Source of the DNA: Trametopsis cervina
Lineage: Eukaryota > Basidiomycota > Agaricomycetes > Polyporales > Irpicaceae
Length of the DNA stretch: 64,000 nt
Assembly (NCBI GenBank): GCA_022385755.1
Contig: MU278359.1
Span: 1-64,000, forward strand
Direction: 5' to 3'
The notes below the pieces were generated by a model. It was not told the origin of the DNA. It did no database searches and was given only the letters and a program-made list of their open reading frames with translations. Positions 12,280 to 25,600 of this stretch are shown here, piece by piece (positions within the stretch are counted from its first letter, which is position 1; each line of letters starts with the position of its first letter). The translations under genes and the position numbers were made by a program.

Positions 12280-13111
12280 TCAGACAAGCCCGTGAATAGT
12301 CGCGAACTCGTCGTCCTCTTGGTCATGAAGACCAAGCTCCACAACCCCTCTGGCGACCTCTGCGATCTCATGACCCGCGAGGTGTTTTACGAATGCATAT
12401 GCCATATTCGAACCTACACAGGGAAGAAACCAATCAGTTGAGTCACTTCAACCTTATGGCACCAGTTTGCGCACCCGCGGTTACACCAGAAGATGTCCAG
12501 AATTTGCCGTCAACCACCCAGCGAGCCTTCGGTACCCATGCAACATCTTTGTACGTTGTCTGTGCCGCCAATCAGGATATCAACAAACTCACGAACGGCG
12601 TCTACCTTACCGAAATACGCTTATAGTCCCACTTGTTCGTGGTAGCGCGAAAGCCGTTTACCACACCAGAGGCGGCTAGGATTTCAGATCCGGTGCATAC
12701 AGACAAGACATACTTGGCGCCTGTGCTCTGTCGCTTTACGAATTCGAGGACAGTTGACGAAATGATTTCTGGGCGGGTACCCGGTCCTAACCCCAGTCCA
12801 TCATCAGATAAAATCACTGCTCTACTGCGGACTGACGTACCGCCGGGAATCAAGAGGATGTCGAACTGCTCGCCATCTGCATCTGCATAAGTCTTCGTCG
12901 GAAGGATCAATGGTCCAGAGGCTCCCTTAACCGGATCCATGGTTGCCGCCAGATACGTAACATCGATAATTACGGGCAGCTCGGTAGGGAACAGGTTGTT
13001 CTCGATTGACCATTCGGAGAGGAAGGTCAAAAGCTCAATGGGACCCTGGTAATCCGAAGGGGTCACCAATGGGAACAGACAAACGGCAAGTGAGAGCTTT
13101 GTAGGGGCCAT
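12280..13111 (-). CDS. DJ-1/PfpI family protein (class I glutamine amidotransferase-like)
   Basis: Predicted 239 residues; exons on the minus strand are 13111-12611, 12559-12475 and 12413-12280. The fold signature is present: FDILLIPGG, then the nucleophile-elbow cysteine in VLSVCTGSEILAASG, then TTNKWDYKRI, and after the introns ARWVVDGKFWTSSGVTAG and SNMAYAFVKHLAG. This is the usual order for fungal DJ-1/PfpI proteins. Start chosen at MAPTKLSLAVCLFP because the beta-strand with the first conserved residues begins there; the upstream in-frame extension has no family match. Members include chaperones, glyoxalases, isocyanide hydratases and peptidase-like enzymes, so the activity remains open. 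The ending DDEFATIHGLV is acidic, as in many fungal members. Confidence 0.9.
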
Positions 13112-15733
13112 CTTGAACAACGTGAACGAGGATATTCGAAATAGTAGTTGGACGGTTGGCTGCGAACAAGTTCTGTGCGTGCTTGCCCTGGGTTTGTTCA
13201 ACTGACTTCTTATACTCCTCAGAACACGCGGCGTAACTCTGCCGTCGCTTGCGTGGCGTCTTCCGCAGTACGGCACGGTGCCACCCTCGGGATTTGATGT
13301 CGTGCACATACGGCATTCACAGATGGGTGTGATGAACGCTACGCTCAGCTGGCACGCAGTTGCCCGAAGGATATGCGACTTGATCCTGTCGGACAACTTC
13401 GTGCCTTGCTGTACGCGGCTACGTGTGCATTGCGTGTAGACGTTTCAATCGCAGAGCATCGCAACGAATGCACAGAAACCACTGAAAGTGAGCGACGGGC
13501 GTGATACGGTTTCACAAGTCGCTGACGCTATGGAGACTGATCCATGGACCAGGGCCTCGATAGATCTATGGATCACGGAGAATATCATGTACGTCAAGAT
13601 GCATGCAGGAGATTGGTGGCCAATTATGCATTGCTTAATCACGAATCTCTCATGTACCCAAGTACTGGCCGCACTGAGCTGATACCGTAAGGCTCGATAA
13701 TGGGAGACCACCTTATTATTCACGGGTCCCACTTTTTGTCCTTGGGTCCTTGGGACCGTCACAAAGGACTCCCCTAATTTCAGTGACATAACTGGACTCG
13801 AGGACGAAAGGTACGTCCTTAGGGATTTTGTTGCAAATATAAACCAGGAGCAATCCCTTCGCACAAACCTCCTAGGCGATCAGTATGCTTTTGAGGAAGG
13901 TGCGCAAAGCGGCCAACGACAAGCTGCCCGAGCCAGCACATGTTATCATTCTCATCCAAGACCTGTCGATACCTGGGTGCATGTAGCTGTATCCGAATCA
14001 AGTTGTTTGGGATGGGGATACGGGCAGTGCGTATCCAGACACCCAGACAGCGGACTAAGCGTGTAAGCAGGCATCTTACTATATGGTACTGTTCATGCGT
14101 TAACTGCTCCAGCGTGAAGCTTTACTTAAGACATCCAAGTTATAGGTGTTGCTGACGACATCCGAAAACGGTAAGCACGTTTCCATATTAGGCAGCTATG
14201 TTGTCCTCGATGCGAACTTCCTCTCTGCGTCGAGGGGGTCGCTCCCAGGTACGGTAACAAACCCACGACTCCTGGCGAGTCATATGCGTAGGTCACGGCT
14301 AGAATATCGCCCTCTGTCAAGGCCGTCATTCACGTGCACCTTTCTACGCCGCGCAAATTTGAGGTAGCAGTTCATGTACCGGTATCCGCCCCGACCGCGA
14401 TGAGCTATGAGTGGATCGTATCGAGCCGACGGTTTGAGGGCCCGTCCGCACTAGACATAATGGACCGTGGACCTTGAGGATATCGCGTATACCAAGCCCC
14501 CTAGGCGAACAAGAACGATGGTAGGTTGATTAGAGCATTGGAGTTGCTCGTTACACTCGAGCTCATCTCCAACGCTACCGACTCTTCAGTCTCCAGTACT
14601 TCCCGCTACCCCGCCAGCTGTATCCCTCAGCGAAACCTCTACCATCTTCAGCGAAGCCTTCACCAACGCCACTCTCAACGAACAGCGAACAAGAACAATC
14701 GAAGGCAAAGATTGCAACGGATACATACATTGGTAACAACGTATACTCAACACATCTTGACTCGCATGACACGACTCGGGCGTCGAAGGTACTCACCGCA
14801 TAATACAGACTCGTTTAATTTCGTGGGGACGCCGCTGCTAGTAGTAATACTAGTTGGAGGGCGTTAAGCTTCTGTCCCTGCACTCTTTTTCTGTCAGTTA
14901 GTGATAGACTTGGACTCTCTTGTATTCGCACAGCCCACGCGCATTAGCACCAGTTAGCTGGTCGGCCCCCAGATAACTAGTACCACTGTAGTACCAGCTG
15001 CAGGCGCATGGCCTGGTTTCGCGATATTTTTACTGTATTGTACTTGGTAGAGACTAAGATAACATTAATATACCCTACAAGGTCAGCGGAGAAGTCCCAT
15101 GTAATTAGAGGAAAGAGCTCTTCCTCGTCCAATCCTATGTAGCATTTATGTCTTCAGATTCCTCCTTACCTTTCCTTGAACAACCACGGACTTAGTCGGA
15201 CTTTGTGAACAGCCCAGAGGCACGTGATTTCAACGTGACAGTCTGCAACTCTCGAAGAGTCTTGCAAGTCTGCCATAATGCTCTTTCATGCTGCTCTTTG
15301 ACGTTGAAATGATATTATCACAGCAATATCCTTCATACAGTTACCTCGACAGTGCCCGCGTTGCAGTGGTCCTTGAACAAGCCACCAGATAGTGTGATTT
15401 GTTTTGGCAAACATGGTGGAGCACATACACATCGCAGTCGCCCTCATAGTTCCACACTCCAGTACGCCTCAAATTCTCAAGGACCGGTGAGTGTACTCCA
15501 TAGCTTATCAGTTGAGTATTTATAGATCTTACTCCAACCTAATCTAGTGAACGGACGAGACATTGGGTTCACGCATGTTGTGACGCACCGCGCTCAGCTC
15601 CACTAAATATACTAGTGTTGATCTCACTTCTCATTTGTCGCAGAGAAACATGTTATAAGACCGTCTCCGACAGAAATACTGCCCATACCTACCCCTTTTC
15701 TGTTTCTCCTGCCTTCCCCAGAGCCTGTTCACT
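13112..15733. other. Long gap with possible gene fragments
   Basis: No intact gene. On the plus strand two short protein-like stretches appear, DPWTRASIDLWITENI at about 13536-13583 and LLRKVRKAANDKLPEPAHV at about 13888-13944, in separate open frames broken by stops. They may be debris of a decayed gene, but no family could be named. The part from 14880 to 15700 holds nothing recognisable. Confidence 0.4.
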
Positions 15734-16885
15734 ATGACCCAACAACTCCCAATTTCTTACAAGACTGACATGCCGAAACGGTTTCGCGAGCTCATCAAGC
15801 AAGGTGGGCGTGGACAATAGAGAGCCTCTGAGACGAAATACTGACTCTTGACATAGATGGCTGTACTATCCTTCCCGGAGTCTTCGATGGCATCTCCACA
15901 CATCTCGCCGCGGCTGCAGGATTCGACGCACTGTACCTCGCAGGGAGCGGTACCTCCGGAAGTCTCATAGGCGAGGCCGACCTGTCCGTTATCACCGCAG
16001 ATGAGCTTGCGAACGCAGCCCGTATGATGGTTGGAGTGAGTTCTGTGCCCATCCTCGCAGATGCCGACACGGGTTTCGGTGGCCCATTGAACGTAGCGAG
16101 GACAATCGCACTGTACGAATCTGCTGGTGTAGCTGGCTGTCACATTGAGGACCAGACCTTCCGTAAGTCTTATTAAACCTTATTTGCATTCTCTCTGATG
16201 ACCCATGGATTGTCTATCAGCTAAACGATGTGGTCAGCTCACTGGGAAAGACGTGGTGGACATGGAGACGTACCTGGAGCGAATTGTTGCGGCTGTCAAA
16301 GCTCGCAGGAATCCCGACTTCGTCATTATTGCACGCACCGATGCCCGAAACGCAACTACGTTCGGTGGCCAGGAGGCCGGAGAAGATGCCTTCGAGGAAG
16401 GAGTGAAGAGACTTGAAGCAGCGCTGAAAGCCGGTGCTGACGTCGCTTTCATGGAGTCTCCACGTACACGTGACGAGTGCGAGAGGCTCGTCAAGGCTTT
16501 GCACCCCCATCCTGTCATGATCAACGTGCTTCCAAATGGCTTGACCGGAAACTACACTGCGAAGGATTGCACAGACATGGGGTTCAAATTGGGCATCTTC
16601 CCGTGTACGGGCTTTATTCCTGCCGCAATTGCCATGAAGAAGAGCTATCAGGCTCTGAAGGATGCAGGTAGCGATCTGGACCACTGTCAGGACTGGCAGA
16701 TCAAGACCTTCTTTGAGGTAAGTTGTGCCCTACATGTTAAATACCGGCGTCACACTGACTGCTGAAACCTTCAGCACGTGGGACTACAACAAGCTTGGGA
16801 ATTTGATCGAGAAGTAGCCGAGCACACGAAGAAAGACGTCAAACCGCAGAAGTACGAAAATCTGACGAGTCACGATTTATTCTAG
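15734..16885 (+). CDS. Isocitrate lyase/PEP mutase superfamily enzyme
   Basis: Predicted 327 residues from exons 15734-15803, 15857-16162, 16221-16717 and 16775-16885. It is a TIM-barrel enzyme of the group that makes or breaks C-C or C-P bonds next to a carboxylate. Visible motifs are DADTGFGG (metal/substrate loop), IEDQ, the gating-loop cysteine motif PKRCGQLTGK, ARTDA and MESP. The loop reads KRCGQ, where isocitrate and methylisocitrate lyases usually have K[KR]CGH. At about 330 residues it matches 2,3-dimethylmalate lyase, oxaloacetate hydrolase and carboxyphosphonoenolpyruvate mutase-like fungal proteins, and is too short for a true glyoxylate-cycle isocitrate lyase. Oxaloacetate hydrolysis to oxalate would fit a wood-decay fungus, but the sequence does not prove it. 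No targeting signal is obvious. Confidence 0.88.
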
Positions 16886-18120
16886 TATATGTGAGTGAGC
16901 ACATCTCTACCTACCTACCACTGGCGCTGAAGTGCATTGCTAGGTAATAATTTGTATAGATACCAAACCTAATATAGCCTGTTTACTCTTGCGCCCGCCG
17001 ATATGCTATAAATCACTCCTCCAAGAAGGTAACACGCATACTGGCCCAAACCGAGTCTCGCAGGGGCTGTTGTCTCGCCCATCCTTGGCGCTTGTAGTGA
17101 GCGGCTTGGCGGATCGCCCAGCTTAGACTGTCAGTGTCATCTACCTGAAGAGTTATAGAGCATCGTCAGGCAAATCAAGGATGTACATAATTTGTCTGTA
17201 CTTGACTGACGTTGCCGGCTTACAGATGATGTGAGGCATCGTCTGATGCACTCGCATGCACGTTCTGCTACATCGCGGGCATGAGCCATCTTCATGCTGG
17301 AGCACATTGGAGGTCTATGCTTGAAGTAAGTACTCGACTTGCTCCGGTGCAACTACTCACACGACCTCTTGTATTCGCCGCCAGCTGTGCAGAATACATG
17401 TGCTTTCCGTAACGAGGTCCCCGAGGAAACCGACCAAAGCCTTCTGTCGTGTGGAGCTGTTGGTCAAATTCTATGCGTTCTGAATCCCATCAGCCTATTC
17501 CCCTATTGCGTACTCAGATTCTCGGTGCTCAGAAACGTATCCTACCGCCTCAAAAACGATACGATGGTCCATCAGCACATTACGCCATCCCATCAAAGTT
17601 ATCCATCAGCGACTTGTATCACTGGCGACCACTTGAACGGCTCTTGGCAACCATTCGGGTATGGCTACGCTGCGTATTGTTGACACTGTATACAGCTGTA
17701 CATAGCATTGCGGACACCGGCGATGTGCTACAACCGTTCTATGCTCTTAGCTTTTGCTCATGCTCAACGTAAGGTGCGGATTAAACGTTGTAATAAGTGA
17801 AAGCTCAAGAACTGATATTAACGTTGGATATAATAGTGGTGCACAGTGGAAATTGATTCTCCCATTCTTGTTGACGCGACCTTGCCTACGTATACTTGAC
17901 GCGACAAGCACTGTCTGGGTTTCCGTCAGCATGAGATTGTTTCTTATCTGGCTAGTTCCTCGTGAGACCTTGTCCGGGGTTCTCAATGATGCATTCCGTT
18001 ACCACACGGCCGTTCAACACTCCGCAGACCATGCACATGGCGTCGATCACTTGGCACCTTCAGCTTCTCATCGAGGACACTTCCTGCATTCTGCGAAGAT
18101 ACTCAGCACTGCTATGGACG
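16886..18120. other. Intergenic stretch
   Basis: No gene supported. Open frames at 17339-17683 and 17754-18188 lack motifs and codon bias. The end of the stretch contains the fungalysin promoter. Confidence 0.5.
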
Positions 18121-18128
18121 CTATAAAA
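18121..18128 (+). promoter_or_regulatory. TATA box of the fungalysin gene
   Basis: ctataaaa lies 102 bases upstream of the fungalysin start codon, a typical position for a highly inducible fungal gene. The untranslated leader that follows is free of long open frames. Confidence 0.55.
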
Positions 18129-18229
18129 ACAGAGGCCATGCCTTCAGAGACAGACCGGACAGCTCCTCTCGTCGAGACAGCCTCCTAGTGTGTTCTACAC
18201 TCCTCTCGTGGTTTGCAACACCGGCCAAG

Positions 18230-20689
18230 ATGTTCTCTCGCAAGTTCTTCGCGTCTGTACTTCTCGCCATTTCCTACGCCTCTACGACGGTCGCGATGCC
18301 TTGGCCTGTTAGCTCCAAGCTTGCTACGCACCAGACCCGCGAGTTCAATGGTCTGAGTGTTGCAAGCTTCCACCCCGAGACTACGTATGAGGTAAGTTTA
18401 GAGAGGTCGTGTGACTGGATTATTTGTGCTCATGCGACACATCCCAGACGTTCGCAGATGGCATCGATCACCCTCTTAACAAGCGGGCTACGGAAGACCT
18501 TGAAGACGCTTCGGTCTCCGCGGTACACGCTCGTCTCGGCCTGAGCCAGGACCAAGTGGCCTTCAAATCGGGCTACTCTGGCGAGGCCGCTCATCATGGC
18601 TACGTCCGTCAGCTGGTGGTAAGCCCGACTGTCTGTTGTGCGAAGAACTGAAAGAACATAACTGGCTTTTAGAACGGTATTCCAGTCGCAAATGCTGTTG
18701 CCAACGTCGCCTTCAACAACGCAAACAAGCTCGTCGCCTTCGGCAGCAGCTTCGTCAAGCCAAGTAAGAAGCTACATCAATATACGGAAGATGTTACTGA
18801 CATAGCAGTCATTTCTTAGAGAACGTGGCATCGGCTACTCCTATTATCTCCGTCGAGCAGGCCATTTCCAAGGCTGAAAGCGCTCTCGGTGGGAAGTACG
18901 ATCAGTGGCCTACCAGTCTTGAGTACGTTGCCAAGGAAGACAACTCCCTGAAGCTCGCACATGTCGTTCAGATCCGTGATGACTCGAAGGGCTTGTGGGT
19001 CGAGGCCTTCGTTGATGCCCACAACGGCGATGTCATACAACTTACAGACTTTGTCGCTAAGGCCACGGTATGCGTGTTCACGTCCTCTCTCGAAGCCGGA
19101 GTGCTGACCGCTTTGTCACTAGTACTTCGTTCTTCCCTTAAGCCAGGAATACCCCACTGCAGGTTTCGAGTTCGTGACTGACCCCCAGGATACCGATGCA
19201 TCTCCCAATGGCTGGCACGATGCCGGATCGACTCTCACCACATCGTAAGTCTTCTGCCACCGCTCATCATGCTCGCTACTTACCTCCGTATCTATAGTGG
19301 AAACAATGCTGTGTCGTTCAAGGACACAGATGCAACAGCAACTTCCGTCCAGTCCTCTGACGGAACATTTGACTACGAAACCGACCTGACACAGGCGCCA
19401 GGCGTTGCTATCAACGTGGACGCAGCTCGCGTCAACACCTTTTACGTCGTTAACTCCATTCATGACATATCATACAAGTACGGTTTCACCGAGACGGCGT
19501 TCAAGTAAGCAAACCTCACAATGCAGTGCCATTGCTGCTGCTAATGTCGATGTATAGCTTCCAGAATGATAACAACGGGAAGGGTGGAAAGGGAAATGAC
19601 CGTGTTACAATCTCGTCCCAGCAATCTTCAGGTACTAACAATGCTAACTTCGGGACGCCTCCGGACGGCCAGAGTGGACACATGAACATGTTCCTCTGGA
19701 CCTTCACCAACCCCGTACGTGGACCTGTTCTACACTACTTGTTTCTATAATTTGCTAAAACACCGCCTCAGAGACGCGATGGTGACCTCGAAAACGATAT
19801 TATCTCGCACGAGAACACACACGGTATCTCCAACCGTCTCACTGGCGGTGGCACCGGTCGTTGCCTACAGGTTGGTGAGGCTGCTGGCATGGGTGAGGGC
19901 TGGTCAGATGCCTTCGCTGAGTATGTGCATGTCGTTCTTGGAGACTCCTATTATAATTCTGACCTCCATCGGATAGCTGGCTGGAGCAAAAGACGAATAC
20001 TACTGTGGACTACTCCATGGGCCAATGGGTCACCAACAACCAAGGTGGAGGCCCTGACGGCGGTATTCGCACCCACCCATACTCGACTGACCCGTAAGTC
20101 CTCCTCATGCGTGGGCTGTCGTGACCTGTTGCTGACAGCATGGTTACACAGCGCGGTGAACCCATTGAAATACTCAAGCATCGGTTCGCTTAATGAGTCC
20201 CATGGTATGTCTTGGTAGTTATTCAACTGATGATTATTTGACTTATTATCGCTCAATAGATGTTGGTGAGGTTTGGGCCAACATCCTACACAACGTCTAC
20301 GCTGCGCTCGTTGACGCACACGGCTACTCTGAGACCGCCAAGACGGATCCTACGTAGGTTCCTTCTTGTCTACCACTGAGTTCAGTACTTACAGCCATGT
20401 TCCTGCAGTGGTTCAGAGGGTAACGTTATCTGGCTGCATCTCTTCATGGACGGTCTTGCCCTCCAGCCTTGCAACCCTAAAGGTCCGTATTCCTGTGTAT
20501 GATCGTTGTATTGGTAACTCACGATACACCCGAACAGTCATCGACGCGCGAGCCGCCTGGATTCAAGCCGACGCCAACCGCTTCGGTGGAGCCAACCGGT
20601 GTCTTCTCTGGAAGGCTTTCGCTAGCCGTGGACTCGGGCCCAACGCAGCAAATTTCAAAGACGATTTCACTGTTCCCGATGATTGCTAG
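18230..20689 (+). CDS. Secreted fungalysin metallopeptidase (M36)
   Basis: Predicted 598-residue extracellular elastinolytic metalloprotease in 13 exons: 18230-18391, 18448-18618, 18673-18763, 18820-19067, 19123-19244, 19298-19504, 19558-19714, 19772-19920, 19977-20093, 20152-20204, 20260-20353, 20409-20482, 20538-20689. A signal peptide ([21 protein letters not shown]) is followed by the fungalysin propeptide and then the mature zinc protease. The zinc site is [19 protein letters not shown], with the third ligand in [11 protein letters not shown], and the C-terminal part contains [11 protein letters not shown]. All phases agree across the 12 introns, so the gene is intact. The motif has HENTH where ascomycete enzymes usually have HEYTH; both fit HExxH. 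It should degrade external protein as nutrient. Confidence 0.95.
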
Positions 20690-21187
20690 GCAGCTTCCAA
20701 TGCTGCGTTATCTTGGCGGGGGACATTTGATGAAAGCATGCAACTGTAGATGTACAATATGAAGTCGCGAGTCGTTTCGCTTGTCGTGGTATCTTTATTC
20801 GTAGCTACAGTAACCCAATATTTGCACCCAACGACGTCAGTACACTGTCGGACCTGTCTGTTTCCGAATCTGTTGACGGATCAGAGCATCAATTGAGCTT
20901 GATCTAGGTTGAGCCCGATGACTTTTCCCTGTGCACTTTGTTCGACGATGCCTACGGCTGCATCATGCTTCAGCCTTTGGCGTTGTTGTCAACAAAATCT
21001 TTGTTGACAACAGCCAAGACGCCTTCTCAAAACATGCGCCGGGTACAGCCATAGATCATTCGACAGGGGGATGATCTCGCACCGCCTTGATAAAAGAGAG
21101 CTAAAAGGCCTGATGCGCTAGACCATCTCACAAGTCGACTCTCATCTTTCCCAGTGCCCACATAACTCCTTGCCTCCTTTGAAAAAT
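20690..21187. other. Intergenic stretch
   Basis: No gene seen. Near 20980-21010 there is a short palindrome-like pair, gttgtcaacaaa and tttgttgacaac, which could form a stem. gataaaag at about 21088 may serve as a weak TATA element for the AIM24 gene. Confidence 0.4.
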
Positions 21188-22348
21188 ATGTCTCACCAAG
21201 GCTATCCCGGATACCAGCCCCCCTACGGCGGCCAGCAAGGCTACCCAGGTGCCGGTGCCCACCATGGGCTTCCCTCTCAGCCCGGATTCCCCTCACCAGC
21301 GGGCGGTCCACCAGGCCAGTACGGAGGCTCCCCAGGCCCATACAACGCTCCGCCGCCTGGTCAATACAACGCACCCCCGGGGCCCCCTCAGGGACATGCT
21401 CCTCAAGCAGCCGGCGCATCCGACATTGACACTACCGGCTCAGCGGATGGCGTGCAGTACCGCATCGCCTACCGCGACAGCAACAGTCTGCTCTCATTGC
21501 GCCTCTCGCCGGGCGCTGACATCAAGGCGAAGCCTGGATCCATGGTGGCTATGGACGGATCTGTGCAAATCAAGGGCAAGGTATGTAGCGGCAGGTCAGA
21601 TCTCTCGTGGTATATTGAACTCATTACCATGCTACCCGCAGGTGAAATTCAGCTTCAAGAAATTGGTTACAGGCGGCGAGGTATGTCCCAATACTTATTC
21701 TACTATGCATGCACTAGATTCTAACGAGCTATACATAGATGTCGGAGTCGATTTTCTCTGGCCCAGGCGAAGTGCTGCTCGCCCCTGAGACGTGGGGTGA
21801 CATCGCTGCCCTTGTCGTCGATGGCACCACCACATGGCGTACAGGCAAGCACTCGTTCCTTGCTGCTACTGCTGGTGTCGTCCGCGCGCACAAGAGCCAG
21901 GGACTCGGCAAAGGCTTATGTATGTACTGTTCATCGAGATAGCTACCACCAACGTGAACCCTAACTTGTTATTCACTAGTCTCCGGAGAGGGTCTCTTCG
22001 TAGAAGAAGTCTCAGGCCGCGGTATCCTCTTCGTGCAGTCACTTGGCGCAGTCTTCCAGCGCCAGCTGCGTCCAGGAGAGGAATTGATCGGTGCGTGAAC
22101 TATTTTCCACCTCGCTATTCGTTGTTATTCATTCTTGTTGGTATCCAACAGTTGACAACGGTCACCTTGTTGCCTGGTCCGCCCAATACAAAGTTGAGCG
22201 CGTTCAAGCGGGAGGAATGATGTCTGCGGCACACACGGACGAAGGTCTCGTCTGCAGATTCACTGGCCCTGGTATCGTGTACATTCAGACACGTAACCCC
22301 GAGACCTTGATCGGATGGATCGACGCGCAGCTTCCATCTCGTGGATAA
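21188..22348 (+). CDS. AIM24 family protein (mitochondrial biogenesis, TRAP-like fold)
   Basis: Predicted 306 residues from exons 21188-21580, 21642-21680, 21739-21919, 21980-22090 and 22152-22348. The first 80 residues are a Gly/Pro/Tyr/Gln-rich repeat-like tail ([18 protein letters not shown]). The AIM24 domain follows: [67 protein letters not shown] and the closing [15 protein letters not shown]24 proteins form TRAP-like beta sandwiches; the yeast member supports mitochondrial inner-membrane organisation. This copy has no mitochondrial presequence and instead carries the low-complexity proline-rich front end common in basidiomycete members, so a cytosolic location is possible. Start chosen at the first ATG of the MSHQGYPG segment. 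Confidence 0.92.
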
Positions 22349-22603
22349 TCAAAGTTAGGAGTCTATTTGACGAAAGTAAACATGCCCAAAGATAAACGAA
22401 GGCTGCAATGTACAAAATATCAGTGCTCATGTCATATGTATATATGTATTGGATGAATATCAAATGCCCTGCAATGATGATTCAGATGCGTGCCTTCGCC
22501 ATCGTGCATACAAGTATATCGTAAAAATCGTTGCGTGAAATAAGCAAACATTTGACGTCTGCAGCATTGACGCGTGTAGGAAACCAATATAGCTCGCGGA
22601 ATG

Positions 22604-25600
22604 TTACCAGGTTAATATCCCTCGATCCCTCTCGTCCAGAAGCACCAACTTCGCACCCTTCAGCAGTCGGTACCGGCCGAGTTGCCCGCCAAGCTGCTCT
22701 GGCAACATACACTCAAAATACCACACATGCAGCACATCTCTCATCTTCCGTGCATGCGGTGCGCCTAGATTTACTTCGACGTAGTCGAAATCCCACCCAT
22801 CACGCGGGTGGTCGGAGGACGATGAAGCCACCTGACGTCTCGTTGAAGAACCGCTCGACGCGTTCGCGCACACGAACGCAAGTCCGATGTCGCCCATCGT
22901 GCGCGCCTCCCTGACAGAAATCAAGAAGTCCCAGAACGCGCGCAGAACCTCCTCCGTCCACGTTATACTCCCTGGTGAGTCCTGGTGCGCGCCATGCGAA
23001 GCTGGACCGCTGGGCAGTGCCCACTGGGGCCCAGCGAGCGGGTTCGGCTCGAGGACGGATGCGGACGTGCAGTCGGGGAAGGGAGGTGTACCACGCACGG
23101 GCACGATCCACGCACAGCGAGCGTGGGGGTCCTGGAAGTACGCAGCGAACGGGTCCGCAAAGGGACGAAAGGGGAACGTAGGAAGGAACGTGGGTTCGCT
23201 TTGTACTGTGTAGAATTTCGTGTTCGGGAGTTCCGGTAGCGGCGGCGGCTGGGGTTGGTGTGGGTCGATCTGGACGGCGTATATGTGCGGCTGCGACCAT
23301 AAGATCAGACTAAGCGTCCAAGAAGCATGCGTATGTGCTTTACCTCAGGAATGAGATGATACAACGACTTCGAGTCGATCCGACGTCGTTTGCGAGGTGG
23401 ATTTAAAATACGTCCTTCCGCTGCTAATACATCTGTCCGACTCTGTTCGCGAGAGAGTGCAGCGGAAGGTGACCGAGCATGCTTGCCAGCCCCGGGAATT
23501 GTCGAGCTACCCGCCGCTCCTTCGAAGGGTCGTGGTTCGGGGGTCCGCACCCCCATTGCTCTTGACATAGGTGGCTTATTCGAGGGCCCGCCTACTGACG
23601 TTGTGCTCTTCTCCTTCTCGCTGGTGCCGTAAAGCTGCTCTTCCGTGCTCATTCGGGAAAGTTTCTGCGGCAAGCCACCGAGACTCTTATCCTTATCGGT
23701 AGGGCCGTAAAGTTGCTCTTCTGTGCTCATTCGAGAAAGCTTCTGTGGCAACCCACCAAGCGACCGATTAGATGACTTCTTCGACGATCCACTTGCAGAC
23801 GGGGCGTTTTGTCCTACCCCTCCGTATAAATCTGTGGAGTCGTCATCTAGATCTTCCGCCGCATGCTGAGCTTTCCAGACTTCGTAGCTGCGTTCCCGAC
23901 TCTCGCGCGGATCCTCAGTCTCCTCAAAGGTGTCGTCCAAGATATCCTTCGTGACTTCCTCGGGGATGAGGTTCAGCTGAGGTTCAAGGTTATGTTCTCG
24001 GCCGGCATTGAGCCCAGGTGGATCACCTCCCTGCGTTCCGATGTCCCAGGAAGTAAATTCCTGTATGGGCGAGGATGGCGGGGCGTCTTTGCGATCTTGC
24101 GTTCTTTGACTTTTACCGGCAGCCCTTCGTTCGGGGAACTTCCAACGAGGACCTACGACCGATCTTGGGCGATTGCTGGTTGAGGCACTGGGAGGAGCTT
24201 CATGGATCGTCGTGAAGTCCTGAATCGGAGAAGACATTGGGATAGACGGGTCATGCGCTTCGCCTATGGGTGTAAGGGCTTTGCCGCCCTGTACCGATGG
24301 CGGAGGTGGCGCATTCAGGCCTGGTATCTCGAAGGAATCAAAGGCATCGCGGTCATAAGGATCTTTGGCCTGCAGCCCAGGTATGTGCGCAGATGGCGGT
24401 GGGGATGGGGACGGAGACACACGGCGTGGCATACGGTACAGCTCGAAGCTTTGGGGTAGGATGCGTGTCATCGGAGGAGAAACTGCTCGATACGCTGAGG
24501 GTTGCGATGCAAGACTCGCTTGTGTAGACTGCGACAGATACTGCATAGGCTCTTCATCGAATGTCCGGTATGCAGAAGGTTGGCTCTGGGGTGATCGGGA
24601 AAGAGAGCGCCTTTCTGGGAAGTCTGATTCAAGACTGCCTTGCGATAACCAAGGATATGGGTCCTGTATCAGTTCATGGGTGTCGTCCACAGGAAAGTCA
24701 GCGGTCCCAAGATCCATAGAGCTTCCAGAGGCATAGATCTCGGCAGGCGGAAGTAACGATTGGTCCTGAGTATACAAGTTTGTCATATCGTCGTTGATTT
24801 GCCAGGATGGTATATGGAAGCTTGGCGCAGGGTGATGAATATGAGGGCTGGGATCCGGAGAGACCCTTCGTGGCTGAGTGAGAGGCGGTGAAGGAACACT
24901 AGCCGAAGAAGGGAGACCCGGGATGCCTGGAGCCGGTTCGTTATATTGTAGGGGCTTTCCTGAGCTCGCGTCGTCAGTTTCAGGAGGAAGCACGGTAATC
25001 GGGGCCCCCATTTCCTTTGAAGATGCATGTGAGGTATGCGTATTGCGCTCCGAGGACCGCCGGATGTCGTACTGCCCAGACCATCCGCTGGAAGGATTAT
25101 ACGCAGAATGATTCCGATCTATGTAGTTCCCCGATTCTGTACTGTGAGTGAGGCCCGCTGAGCGATACTGATCTCCCGTAGACGAGGGAGCCGGCAGAGA
25201 ACCTTGTAATAACGCCTGTGCATGGCGGGCGGCTTCCAAACGTGTTGCTATAGAGTGGTCTTCTTCACCATAGAAAGATAGATCGAGCCCGCTAATTTCG
25301 GCCAAGATACTATCCGACGTGTCCTGTGTTGGGCGATGGAAGAAATGCGTGGATTCCGCCTCTGGCTGATGGTCAACGAGGAAAGACTGGTGAAGGAATC
25401 TAATAGATCTGAGTAGATCATCCATAGAGCGATCGCCCTCCAAGCTTCCTACATCGGGCCCGTGATCAAAGTCCTCCAAGTCGTCGATCTTGATAGCCTC
25501 TTCCGCGACCGTAGTATGGGGGTTGAACTTGGCAATGTCGCTCGTATGCCAGATCGCGTCAACCCGAGGTACTGCGAGTGCATATTGGTAAACTCTGTTA

